A stretch of 64,000 bases of DNA from contig JALRME010000009.1 of NCBI GenBank assembly GCA_026120035.1, positions 806,001 to 870,000 of the forward strand. The letters run 5' to 3'. How positions within the stretch are numbered: position 1 is the stretch's first letter; every line of letters begins with the position of its first letter. Under the pieces are notes generated by a model. That model ran no database searches, was not told where the DNA came from, and saw only the letters and a list, made by a program, of their open reading frames with translations. This document shows, in pieces, positions 47,446 to 58,785 of the stretch. Made by a program: the position numbers and the translations under genes. This stretch comes from Coleophoma eucalyptorum (Eukaryota > Ascomycota > Leotiomycetes > Helotiales > Dermateaceae).

Positions 47446-49001
47446 CTATCCACTTTTACCGTTACTAGCACCTTTGGTATGGATGCTACTTACTGACCCA
47501 ACACTCTGTCTATGCCTGGGACGACCAGATTTCGTCCCTGGTTCGAGACTATACAGCCCCCCGGCAAAGAAAACAATACAGGCTCCCAGTAACGTCCCTG
47601 GTGATAACCTGTTTCCAAACAGCCAGATACTCAACAAAAGACTGATCAACTTTCGAACATTCAGTACAATTGTGACGGTGAGCGCTGATACAGCCGAAGC
47701 AAGAAGATTTACACCTCGAATACAGGCATACTGAGTGAGAACATTCATAACGAGAAAGACAAGCTGGCTTGGAAGATGAATCATGTTCATCATCTGCTCG
47801 GTATCCACAGGCAAATTCGTGAGCATTTCGGAAACCGGAATGGTCAATGGTGGCGAGGCAGCCAACCTCATGAATTGCTTCCACATTGAAGGTAGGAACG
47901 GGATAAATAGAGGAAGCGAGAGCAAATGCGAGTAGAACAGGTTCTCCTTCCAGTGTGGTCCGTACTCTTTATAAGTCTCTTCTGTGTACAGGCCCATGAT
48001 TGCAGAAAGCACCTGTGCAATAAACAGTATCGCTAGACCAGTGCTGAAGGCAGGTACTCCTTGCTCAGCTTCAACGGATCTCTGTTTATTCATTAGCAAG
48101 GTCTAGGCACCAATACTCTAAATTTTTGCCTACCTTGGATTGTGCATCAGAGTACGCGGCAATGATGACACCAACAGTCAAGAGCGTGACAGCAAAGACT
48201 TGTAAGCGTGAGAATCGCTTTCCCCATATATATCCAGCGGCCAGTGTTGTAATGCTTCCTCCGGACCGCAGAATGATATGTACTGGAACCGAAATATTGT
48301 AGCTGAATGCATGGTTGTTGAGTACGTTGATAGTAAAGAACAAGATGATATTAACGAGCCATCTGCGTATCGGGACTCTGTTCTGTCTGAGAAACATAGG
48401 TGGTCGACTTGAATCGAATTGGGAGATGTAGCCAAGGACCGACACAAAAATAAATTGGACGAACGTCAGTAGGGTCCCTAGGAAGAATTAGCTATTGCCA
48501 TGGAATTGTTTCGAGTTCCTAGTATGCATACCACTGTCAGGTTCAAGTCTGTGAAGCCCAATTAGTATTTGTCCAGTCAAGGGAGCATCTCAAAGGGGCA
48601 GACTTACTTGATAATAGCTTCCAGTGCAAAAACCTAACATTATCATGAGCTTTCTGCGATAGACCAGTTCTTGATCTCCAGGGAAGACTTACATTTGAAC
48701 AGCACCCGCCAAAGATCAGCGCCAGCATGCCACCTACGGCAAGCCATTGTGGGATTGTCTCTATAAAAATCCGGCCCACCAGAGCTAGCATCTTCGAAGA
48801 CGCGGATCGCTGGTCGTCGATGCCATACATTTCTGCTTTTTCCAGAGAAGGCGCGGCGTTGATGACTTTGGGAACTACGACATCGACATCGGCGGTTGAG
48901 GATTGAAGGTCTCGTAGTGTTGAGCGCCGTCTTGCGGTTGATTGAACTGTCATGGGGCTCGACTGGTTGCTACTAGAGTCAGCCCTGCGTTTCCTGGCCA
49001 T
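47446..49001 (-). CDS. UDP-N-acetylglucosamine transporter, UAA family (YEA4-like)
   Basis: Five exons (48693-49001, 48608-48633, 48532-48548, 48134-48477, 47446-48081) encode 443 residues. Exons 2 and 3 are only 26 and 17 nt, spelling FALEAIIK and LEPDSG, a known-looking UAA motif stretch leading into TLLTFVQFIFVSVLGY. About ten transmembrane segments follow, with NNHAFSYNISVPVHIILRSGG, FSRLQVFAVTLLTVGVI and GLYTEETYKEYGPHWKENLFYSHLLSLP as family marks. Members carry UDP-GlcNAc (or UDP-xylose/UDP-Gal) into the ER or Golgi lumen for chitin or glycoprotein synthesis. The first ~65 residues are a hydrophilic, basic extension. The start was set at MARKRRADSS (49001); the upstream in-frame codon is not ATG. 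Confidence 0.85.
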
Positions 49002-50319
49002 ATTTAGGGCAGTATGGCGCTGCGAGTCTGTTGAAAAGCTGCATGCGGTAACAAGCTTCTTCTTGTAAAAGAAATAGGAGATCGGATCGTCTGAGGTATT
49101 GTGTCGTGCAGGGCAGTTGAGAGCGCGTTTGTGCGTGCAGCAAGGTGACACGTTGTGAGAATTTTGGAATAAGGTAGACAAGCATGCAGGAATACAAGCA
49201 CAGCGAAATTCGGGATTTTCCCCAATACGTGCTGACGGGGTCTTACCTAGGATGAGCAGTGATCACGCTCGGGCATCAAATGCTAGAAGTTGGCATAGAT
49301 TTACAGGTTGCAGGTTGCAGGTTCCTAGGTAGGCATGGGTAAAGGGAAGGCCAGCACAGTATGCATTTTCGAGGCCAAGTGGTATCAGCATCGGGACTTT
49401 GTTTAGCATGCTGTCTCCAGCGCCGCAGCCCATTTGGCGGTGCTGAAGAACCCTTGCACGCTACGCCCACCCACCCTGAACAGTACCCTGTGGCTCCGCT
49501 GCAAGCAGTTCAAGCCTGTGATTGCCGGGCGACGGGTGGCTTCCTGTTCCATTTAGAAACAAGTTATGCTTAATTCCACAGGGGTTTCTGATTTGATCTG
49601 CTTTTCCTCCGCTTCAAACATTTCTTGGGCGTGCGCTTTATGACGTCTGTCTCTTGGTCCCGAGCTTCGTTCGTAGTTGCTCGCAAGCAACATATCCATA
49701 CCATACGCCCTATGAGATTCTGGTGCCAACGGCTTGAAATGACAGCCATCAGCATATCGATGATAAAGCACGATATGGCCTGGAATCGCCCCATCTTCGA
49801 ATCCAACAGACGAATTGAGTGGAACCTATGACTAACGACATACTCATTCGCAGTCTGGCACATTCAGAGCCGCCGAGTGTGTTGCCGCCAATTTCACCAG
49901 TACTCATTCACGATCGCATTACTGAAAATTCTTGCATTATTCATCTGCGAGCTGACTACCTAGTTTACTTGATCCGCCAAAGAACCACCCAGGTTGACAA
50001 GCCAGGAGATCCAACTTGCCATTACTGAGTAATACTTGAAAACGCTGAGCGACTAGAGAACAAAAGAGTCCCCCGCATGCGCCTATGGACTGCCCATTTC
50101 CAGTCATCCATGTAAACAACTCCGCTTAGCCTCATGACAACCTCTCTACCATTGATGATATCATGTTCGTTACTCGTGACTACCTTGCGAAGGTCTAGAG
50201 TCTGAACGGGAACGGGGAAATCCGGGGACAAGAAAGATCTGAGAACGATGTAGCCAATCTCGCACTGAAACGCCGAAGGAGTATGACCATGAGTCTTCTT
50301 CCAAATTGTATATCAATTT
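49002..50319. other. Intergenic between transporter and CDC55
   Basis: About 1.3 kb holding the transporter's 5' region and the CDC55 3' flank. A GCAGGTTGCAGGTTCC direct repeat occurs near 49305-49323. ORFs of up to 97 codons on the minus strand show no domain. Confidence 0.4.
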
Positions 50320-52220
50320 CTACAATGCAGAGAATACAAAGAGCTGGAATGCGTGTTAGCCAGATCCTAATAAAGACAAGGGATGTTCTTACATTGTTTG
50401 TCGCTGCAATCGCAATGCTATCCTCAAATGGATGCCAGCTCATGTGTAAGATCTTCTTATTGAAATCGATCTGATCGGCATCGGTCTCCTTCCTCATCCT
50501 ACCTCCTTGGCCACCTGCTCCAGCTGCAGGGCTGCCTGCTCGCGAGCCACCCTTCTTTCCGTTCGTTGCGGTCGGGCTTGTAGATGAGTTGATAGGTGTT
50601 GGCACGCCTACCTTCTTTGCCTTAAAAGCAGACTTATCAGCTTGTAGGACAACCTCCACTTCCTTGTCTGGGTCAGAAGGATAGATCATGAAATTGTTGT
50701 TATAACTGCCAGTCATAACGTTCTTGGCATCCCCAGAGAAGACAACCTCGAATTTGTCGAAGATGCTGTCATTCTCGTACGTATCACATAAGCGTGGGCG
50801 GAGATGCTCATGGATTGGAATTGTCTTCACGGGTGTGCGCTCCATATTGACGTCCCAAATTTTGACCGTCAGATAGTCACGCGAGAGAATGTATCGACCA
50901 TCGTGAGAGAATCGTACGTCAGAGATTGAAGAGATAATCTCGGAGAAGAATGACCGGGCTGATGGGTCCTCTTCCTGCTCGAATTCTATGTAAAAAATTT
51001 AGCAAGCGATCATGCGCGGTTTTGATATTATCAGCTTACGCTTAGCATGCTGATCGCACAAGGCACTTTCTCTCATATCTGCGAGCTTGATTGTACCCTT
51101 TGAGCTTGCGTACATGAACCAGTTGCAGCTCTGGGGATGAAACTCCGCTGCAGTGATGACTTCAGTAAGTTCCTCCATGTTTGCGGGCTTAATATCGACA
51201 ATGTTGAAGCTCTGGTCCTGGATGTTCAGGTTCCAGAGGTTTATTCGCAGGTCATCACTGCTGATGAATGTCTCTCCGTCACTATTGACAGAGATACTGT
51301 TAATGTGATAGGCATGAGCATTCGCATATGTTCGACGAGGGACGGCAGCCACAACAGTATCGTGATGAGTTAGGCGGGGTAATTTGAGGTCGTGAGAACT
51401 GTTGAAGTGAACATTGGAAATCGGTCGAACTCCACCACCTCCAGAAACCCCCCCAGCAGGTGTAAGATCGTGTGATAAGTTGTTCTCTGCAACTACCTTC
51501 AAGGACTTCTCAAAGACCTTCCATAACTTGATAGTTTTGTCATTTGTAGACAGCAGGTAGTGTGAAGCATTCTGTCTCCGGCACCATTTGATCTTGTTGA
51601 TTTTCTCTTCTATCTCGAGGGATTTGAGATAATCGAATTCGGGTTCGTGCGATTGGAATTCGGTATGGAACTTGTACTCGCAGGTTTTTTTCTTGTGGCG
51701 AATTAGCAGTTGAATCTTACTGTGCAGTGCTTGAAGCAGTTCAAGGTATACACACAGTCTCGTTTCTCTCAAAGAGAACAACTCGTCCTCCCTTATCTCC
51801 AGTTGCGAGGTAGTTCCCGGTGTGGTCGAATTCAACAGTCGAAATGATATCCGCTGCAAAATGACGCATTAGCCTTTGTATCAGAGCTAGACATGACACT
51901 CGAAGGAGTGGAGGATAGAGACAAATCTGATGGTACAACTTTTCCTGCCTGCAAATAGGATGGTGATCCATAGAAGAAATTATTACTCACCCTCTGTGAT
52001 ATCATCCACATCTCCCTTGTCACCAAAACATCTTCATTCAAGTTAGCGTACTGAAACACCAGTGTAACCGTCCTCCTGTCAAGATTTGCTCTGCTTTTAA
52101 TGCCTGGCAAAAGCTCGAAGCTTGCAGGAGAAGGACGCCTACGAGCCATTACGCAACACTGGAGGGGAGCACTGACTGTGTGAACTTCCAAGTTGGAGAG
52201 TTCGGTTCCCCCTCTACCAT
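50320..52220 (-). CDS. CDC55: PP2A regulatory subunit B (B55/Cdc55)
   Basis: Six exons (52177-52220, 51991-52031, 51756-51853, 51040-51691, 50393-50985, 50320-50343) encode 483 residues. The protein is a WD40 propeller: [31 protein letters not shown] opens it, [32 protein letters not shown] follows, then [33 protein letters not shown] and the C-terminal ATNNLFVFSAL. It directs PP2A to cell-cycle and morphogenesis substrates. The first exon encodes [14 protein letters not shown], the conserved fungal start. An inserted Gly/Ala/Ser-rich loop before [15 protein letters not shown] is usual in filamentous fungi. Introns 1 and 2 are relatively long (145 and 137 bp). The last exon encodes eight codons including the stop. 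Confidence 0.93.
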
Positions 52221-52942
52221 CTTTTCCTATCCGTGCTGACGAGAATGGTACCTCGTCGCTGTTGTATACACAAAAGACTATCGCCGCGCCGGATCAAGCT
52301 TGTATCAAATCGGCCGCGTTGATTTGCAGTGCAGACTAAGAGTCGCGATAGACGGAGGGGTTGATGGCAAGGGTAGGTAAGGAAAGAATGGCAAGGCGAC
52401 GGGCGGCCGGACAGCAGTGCTTGATGGTGTTGAAAGAAGTTGACGGGTGGACCGAGGAGCTGCGCGTGGGGTTAGATACTAGATGGTGGTTGTTGGCGTA
52501 ATTGGGTGAATGTGAAAGTGGTATTCGAAGGAGCTTCGAATGTCGTTCTGTCTAGATCTTGGCACTGACGAGCCTCATCAAGCAAGGCCAACAAATCTGA
52601 CTAGGAAGCTGCACTATCAGCCAGCAGTTTCCACGCGACAGAATTAATGGGATAACAGCCAAAGCAGCTTGACAGCATTTTCTTACATTTATTTTCAATT
52701 ATCAAAAAGGGTCATTCACTGCAATCTACAAGGACCTCATTCCAACCCAACTCAAATCACCGCAAACAACCTTACGCAGTTTCTGGAAATCCCAGACAGG
52801 ACTCGGCATCATCACGTGCCACTACATCATGCCCTTGCCACTCGACTCGACCCAACTGAATCTTAATCATGCCAAGTCTGACTAAAATATCATTGAAGAT
52901 ATTCATATCCCTCCCCTACCTAGCTGTTCCTCAGAAAACACG
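52221..52942. other. Divergent promoter region
   Basis: A region of 722 bp between the starts of CDC55 (-) and the conserved hypothetical gene (+). No ORF or specific motif is claimed. Confidence 0.45.
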
Positions 52943-53998
52943 ATGAGCAACTACAAAGGAAAGGGGCGTGCGCCGCCTGAAAATGATGCTGACAGCAGTG
53001 AACAAGATGGACTTCCAGAAGGCTCCATGTTTTCCAAAGTAGTAGCCTCGGCAAGTGGACTGACAAGAAATGCTTTTGCAACACCTTCTAGCAGCGAATT
53101 GAATGCTCAAGTTGCTACTGCTCTGGCAAACTCCGGGAAAGGACAACCATCAGGAGCTGCTACTTATTCAACAGAAAGGGACATCTCCGCTGAGCAACAG
53201 TCTTCAAGCGCAAGGCTACCGGGACCACCTAATGCTTTCAGACTGGGCCAAAGCCAAGAGCATATTCAGAAATCGGAGAATGAATTTTCGTCGTTTTTAG
53301 ACGGTATTGATTCCTTCTCTCCTTCTCAAGACTTCGAGCAAGGAGTCCAAGAAGAAAAGGCTTTTAATGCTGCTTGGGCGAATGACAAGAAACCCTTTGA
53401 TCAGCGTTGGGGAGAAGCCTGGGCAAACCATCAGTACGTTGATGAGTCCAAACCTGCAGGATGGCGGACTAAACATCCTAGAATCAGCGTTACTGAACAG
53501 GAAAGTCGAGATGGCCAAGAGGTACTGGAACTACTCTCCGCTCCTACAGCCGAGGAACTGCCCGCAGAACTGCTGAATGAAGAAGTCGAGTGGAATCTCA
53601 CAGCAGAACAGATCTCTCACCTGAGAGCCATGACCAAAGATCTCTTTTCACAAGTCGATTTGCACAAGCCCATACCACCTGATCATCCCCTGAATCTCAT
53701 ACCAGATTTCGGTGCGTCAAATATCGTGAGGATGCCGTCAACAGACATTAATTCCGAGCAATCATTCGTTTATGCGGGTCTCAACCGTGAATCCTTCAAA
53801 GAACAATGGGAAGATGTGCTTACTCGATACACGGATGAAGTTTGGGGAGATCTGCTACCTCTGGTAAAAGAAGCTCGGAAAGAGATCGAGCAGATGAGTG
53901 ATACTGAGCAAACAATTCAGCAGCCTAAAGCTCTTCGGAGGCTGGGTGCCATACTTGGACATCTCAATGCTCAAAAGGCCGTGGTAAGAGATGGCTGA
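52943..53998 (+). CDS. Conserved fungal protein of unknown function, Trp-rich middle
   Basis: A single-exon ORF of 351 residues. The N-terminus is hydrophilic and Ser/Gln-rich (MSNYKGKGRAPPEN). A motif of the form NEFSSFLDGIDSF is followed by a Trp-rich stretch (FNAAWANDKKPFDQRWGEAW) and DGQEVLELLSAP, then WNLTAEQISHLRAMTKDLF and DHPLNLIPDF. It ends with a helical, acidic segment. The FLDG...DGQEVLELL...L(T/S)AEQ..L..MTKDLF arrangement recalls uncharacterised proteins common in Pezizomycotina, but I know no assigned function. The W-x(3)-W/F-like spacing resembles Pex5-binding or Pex14-binding pentapeptides only superficially. No signal peptide or membrane segment is seen. Confidence 0.7.
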   Translation: MSNYKGKGRAPPENDADSSEQDGLPEGSMFSKVVASASGLTRNAFATPSSSELNAQVATALANSGKGQPSGAATYSTERDISAEQQSSSARLPGPPNAFRLGQSQEHIQKSENEFSSFLDGIDSFSPSQDFEQGVQEEKAFNAAWANDKKPFDQRWGEAWANHQYVDESKPAGWRTKHPRISVTEQESRDGQEVLELLSAPTAEELPAELLNEEVEWNLTAEQISHLRAMTKDLFSQVDLHKPIPPDHPLNLIPDFGASNIVRMPSTDINSEQSFVYAGLNRESFKEQWEDVLTRYTDEVWGDLLPLVKEARKEIEQMSDTEQTIQQPKALRRLGAILGHLNAQKAVVRDG

Positions 53999-54499
53999 AA
54001 TAACCCCAAGTGTGGGCTGTTCTGGAATCAGATTTGTATTCCAAGACATCTTCTAACGATGATATACTGGCTTTCGCCAAGATTAGAATTTCTGTACTAG
54101 TCTAGCTATAAGACAGTGAAGTACAGTCAACATGTTTACTTGGTAGCCAGTACTTGAGGCATGTCACGGTTCCTTCCTGGACAGTCCCTCCATGGTGTTC
54201 AAAAACCACTTTTAAGGTCACGACTGGGATAATGCCACGAATCATAGCATGTATTTTACAGCAACAAGGGCGGGATGGGGTCAAAATTAGTAAGAAATCA
54301 GTCCCTGAGACATGGTGATATCAACAAGAAGAGCAAATAAGAAGACCACGCTCCATCACAGGTAACCTTCGCAGCAATTTGTGCAATTGGAAACCACAGC
54401 CGTTTACGAACAGCTCGCTTAATCCAGGCCAACCTACAAATACGTCCATTACTACCCTAAAACCCAAAAGTACCTTCAAAATTATGAGAAGCGGATACA
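53999..54499. other. Convergent intergenic spacer
   Basis: A spacer between two convergent 3' ends. Nothing supportable was seen. Confidence 0.5.
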
Positions 54500-56206
54500 T
54501 CACTTCAATTCCTGTCCTTGCAACTCCCATCTCACTCTAGCAACACCCGAATTACCCATGATCCAAAATTCCTTATAGTCAACACCAGTCCAAGCAAAAT
54601 TCTGGACGGTGAAGTTTGTTTGAACTCTCATGACCAATCCGCCGTCTGTATCGAGGATATCGACGCCTTTGCCTGCTCCTGTGACTGTGTGGGTGGCAGG
54701 GTAGTGATTAGTGGGCTTGTGTTAAGCTCATTGGGAGGAAAGGGAAAGAAACTTACGAATGTATCCATTCCGAGCAACTTTGAGTCCATCAGGGACCCAG
54801 TCTTGTGCTAGATACAGTGCTCGTTTATTTATGATGTGGTTTCCGTCTTCAGTCAGATCATAAGCATATAGGGTTCTCTTGCCTGTAGTCTTGAAATTAG
54901 CAATCGACAAGAATTCAATTCCACATGAGACATCTATCACGAAGCCAGAGCATACATACCAGTAGTGTTAAACTTGGTACCCGGATTTCCTAAGCCTTGA
55001 GCAATAGGCCCAGCAACGGCGCCGGTGTCCGTGATATATACTGTACGTTTATAGGTTGAAGAAGAGTTATCGAGACGGGGTGAAATGGCTATTCCGTTTG
55101 GCTGGATTATGGAATCGTCGACTATGTAAATGGCACCGGTCGAAGGGCGGAAGCGGTACGAAGCAGTTTCCAGTTGTGGTGCTGTGTCTGAGAGGGCGTT
55201 GAACCAGGAATATTCTATTTGGAAGTCAGATGGGTGCGCAATAATTAGTCGTTAGATAGCTAAATAAATGGACCTGGACAAAAAGAGACTTACGAGGATC
55301 TGTGAACCTGGATAGTCGAGGAGAATCAGTCTGAAGTTTCACGGAAGTAGTTTTTTTTTATATAGCCGAGGGACATTACCAGACATCTCCCTTGTCATCA
55401 ACGAAAAGGTCGTCAACCGTATTGAAATAGTACCCAAAGTAGTTATTTAGAAGAGTGACTGTCTTGTTGGTGGTCGGATCCAAGGTAGCTATGCCAGGCC
55501 TTTCTTCAATCCCACCAACACTATTATTTCCCCCGGACACACCCCAGTAGATTCTATAAGATAGAAGTAATCACATTAGCTTTATATTCCTGATCAATTT
55601 GATCGAATATAGTAGCCTGATGGTGGATAAGAAAGAGTTAAAGGATATGTTAAGAACTCACAGTCCATTATAGATGCTTCCTCCATTCGGTGCGTAAATC
55701 GGCGGGTCACTAATTAGCTCGCCCAGATACGGTGGATCCACGTTCAAGTTAATAACAAGTTGAGGCAAGAAACCTGGCTGGCTCTTGGCGCCTCTCAACT
55801 GAGAGAAATATAGCTTATTTGTGACAGGTGAATAGACAGGAGCTTCATGGACTGCATCATTAACAGCAAACATGTAGTCATAAGTGGGATTTGATCCCAA
55901 AATCGGGAACGCCTTTTCAGTGTCGAAGATTAGGAAGCTTGCATTAGCTACCAGGGGCCAGCTTGTGGAATTGGGTACTAGCGTGCTGCCGTATGTGTCT
56001 TCATAGACACCATCATGAGATGGTTGGCGATAGAAGTGGTAGGGCATCACGGCAGCGTATTTGTTGACGCATATTATGCTGTTAGGCGACGAAGGACCGC
56101 ACGGTTCAGCGAGGGGAGAGATCGTGCCTGGTGGCTGAGCAAATATCCCGACAGCAAGGAAAGCTACTGTGAACAGAATCGATCTTGGGCTTAGATTCGG
56201 ATTCAT
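54500..56206 (-). CDS. Secreted SMP-30/gluconolactonase-like beta-propeller
   Basis: Six exons encode 432 residues: 55662-56206, 55380-55553, 55294-55307, 54960-55214, 54757-54882 and 54500-54684. The third exon is a 14-nt micro-exon that joins GDVW to FTDPQYSWFNAL. A signal peptide (SILFTVAFLAVGIFAQ) is present when translation starts at 56206; an upstream ATG at 56251 adds 15 residues. SMP-30-like marks are FAVNDAVHEAPVYSPVTNKLYFS, DDLFVDDKGDVWFTDP, PNGIAISPRLD, VYITDTGA, LAQDWVPDGLKVARNGYI and DILDTDGG. Relatives hydrolyse lactones with a divalent metal; the substrate is unknown. The presence of several NxS/NxT sites agrees with secretion. Confidence 0.83.
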
Positions 56207-56820
56207 GATTAAGGCAGATGTAAAAAACTGATTTTGCTCAAAGTATAACATTCCTACGCTTGCGAATGAAGCTTGTACTTATAACTAGATACATAAATGT
56301 AAAGGCACCTTCTAAGGATACCCCTCTATTGAAGCCATAGCAGACGCGGGGTAGAGACATCGAAACGACTTTTGGTGGGATTCAATTTAGTAATAGAAGT
56401 GAGTAAACAAGAAAAGATAATCAATGTTGCCGAGGGGTTGGTGACGTGAAGCCGTTCATAGAACCGGAAGCACATTGCCAAGTGCGGGGTGGTTATTGAG
56501 GTCGACTGACGAAATTTTAAGTACCGAAGCACCTTTCCTATGACGGAGATCTTATAAAATGCCCTACCTCTGCTAAATCCTTGAGGCAAGGTATATAAGG
56601 CAGTTGGATATGCCTTGGGACATGGGACCGAAAGTGGGTAGCTTTACGTCTTGGCCGCATGATTGACTGCAGGTTGAAGGATAATAACTGTCGGTGTTCT
56701 CTCCGGGCACATTTACATCAGAAGTAATGCTGGCAAGAAGCCCAGTTAACAGATAGCTTGGAAACAATAGTCCTAATATCGCTTGCTCCTGTCAAAATAA
56801 CAATTATCAAATACCAAACC
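56207..56820. other. Intergenic
   Basis: Promoter of the SMP-30-like gene and 3' flank of the PEBP gene. No coding feature. Confidence 0.45.
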
Positions 56821-57594
56821 TTACTGTTTCTTGTTCTTCTCGATGAAGTAATTAGCCCCAACGACTTTCAAACCTTCCTGTTTTGCCCAATCTCTCACGC
56901 CATGTCTCTGTTCACCAAAACCCCAATGCTGTCTCCCTTCTGGAGCTGTAAGGTTGGTATTATCGCCTTCAAGGAGCAGGAACACATATCGGTGATAGCC
57001 AGTCTTCGGTGGAGGTCCAGGTGGTTTGTCTAGGACTTGATCAGAATAATCCAATCACTTCCTGACTGAGGAAATGCTCACACCCAACAATCTCATCGAA
57101 GTCACCCCCAGCTAGGCTCAAGTCGAGATCATGCTTGTCATCAATGGGAATCAATCCAATGAAATGGCACATCTCAGACCATTTGGGGTTGCCCCTAGAT
57201 GGTGCATCCGGATCGGTGAGAATGAGAGTAAGTCCGGACGTTTCCCTTTGGCGTGGACATGTAATCTTCACTGATGGCGTGGCTTTGGTCTTCGAAGTCT
57301 TGATGACATTGCCAAAAGTTACAGGTATATTGTTGGAGCCATAGAATGGAGCGATATAGCAGCTTGGCTTGAAATCATCTACAACTTCGCTAATGATCTC
57401 GGCCTCTTTCAAGCTGTACTCGACTTCAGCGACGCCTAGCGACGAGAGACTTCAGCAACCTACACTGATCTGATGGCGTCAAATGTGCCTTTGCCGCTCT
57501 CTAACACTTTCTGATCTGGTAACACAGGGCTGCTGAGGCAGATATTGGAGAGATTTATAACACAAACAATAAGGAAGGATGAAAAGAGATGCAT
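56821..57594 (-). CDS. Secreted phosphatidylethanolamine-binding protein family member
   Basis: Three exons (57464-57594, 57082-57413, 56821-57029) encode 223 residues. The first exon supplies a signal peptide (MHLFSSFLIVCVINLSNICL), and the splice at 57463/57414 joins DAIRSV to LKEAEIISEVVDDF. PEBP signatures are LTLILTDPDAPSRGNP, CHFIGLIP, GYKPPGPPPKTGYHRYVFLL and HWGFGEQRHGVRDWAKQEGL. The DPDAPSR and GPPPPKTGYHRY pairs form the anion-binding pocket. Fungal secreted PEBPs of the Tfs1-like type can inhibit carboxypeptidase or bind lipids; the role here is not determined. The GTGAGC donor at 57081 is weak but gives an exact family fit. Confidence 0.82.
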
Positions 57595-58785
57595 GGTAGC
57601 AGACAAGATAAGCTCGATGCTCGTAGAGTGACTGATACCAAAGAACTAGAGACGAAAGAATCCAGATTTGAGCTTCGAATTTTAAGTTGACATTGTCGTG
57701 TGCTTCTTTCCCCGCATAGAAAGGAACGATCCTGTCGGAACCGAGCAGCTGCACCTCGAAGATCCTCTTCCTCAAGCGTGCCAACTTACAACGAGTGAGG
57801 TCATTCATGATTCCTCAGGCAGGAGGATATTCTTTTCGCACGTGATACGGGGCTTAGAGACGGGACGAACTTTTCCTTTATGAGTTTAAAAGACTCACAG
57901 ACTTCTGGGGTAGACATGAAGCAGACACGATATGTTCCAGGCAGAAGAAGTGGCGCAGCGGGATACCATGCGCACGGGATAAAGAGGCCCTTGTGGACGA
58001 TCCCCATACCATTGTGAAATAGATACCTTTGTTGTCTACGGCAATGTGGATGATAGGATATGACCAGTAGACAAAGGGAGTTGACAATTATCTTGCCACA
58101 AGCCCAGATATAAACGCGTCCCTGGGAAGCATCAAGTACGCGGGTGTCACCATCGCGCCTACCTTCAACGAGCAGGCTGAGAAGCACAGTATTCCTGTGC
58201 TAGCTATAATCGGAGCAAGACGGAGTGCATATGTCGCTCGTCACATGAGATATGGTTCATTGAAATGGGAGTCAAAGGCCACGAGGACTTGCATAGACCA
58301 GTCTCCAATTATGCTTTCAATTGTAATCGGGATGCTTGTCCGAGTCATCAAGCATCCTCCCATCCTATTACGCATAATGGAGAAATAAATGATGGAAGAT
58401 TAGGTGACGGTATGAAAGATCCGTGGCTCTAGTTCGCCTGTGGCTGTTGTGCAGTGTGGCTAGTGCATTTGAGGCTTGGCTTGGCAGCTTCACCCGAACA
58501 GCATACATCAAGCATGAACATTCATCTCTTAAAATAAGTCTCTCCTGGGTTTGCCGGATCCGCAAACTTTCAAGCAATAACTTCTGCCCTATATCTTTCT
58601 GAGGCTTCCCCTGAATATCATATACACGCCTCATCTAGGGCGGCGCTTTATTTACCGCTTCAGGGCAACTTTTTTGCTTGTCTACGAGAAGACGCGACTT
58701 TCCTCCTTGTTTTCCCCTCCGACGACCACAGCATATTTGCCCACCTCGTTCGCTGCAACTTCACTTTCGGCATACGGTTCTAACA
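57595..58785. other. Intergenic upstream of DNM1
   Basis: About 1.2 kb. ORFs on both strands (minus 57801-58187; plus about 58065-58388) lack ATG starts or domains. The last 100 bp form the DNM1 leader. Confidence 0.4.

Noticed and set aside
49553..49863. Minus-strand ORFs between the transporter and CDC55
   Set aside because: Short, overlapping in several frames, no domain and no splice signals that extend them.
57801..58388. Overlapping ORFs upstream of DNM1 on both strands, considered as a gene relic
   Set aside because: The minus ORF starts with GTG and the plus frame has no useful ATG; I tried to match it to secreted hydrolases and could not.
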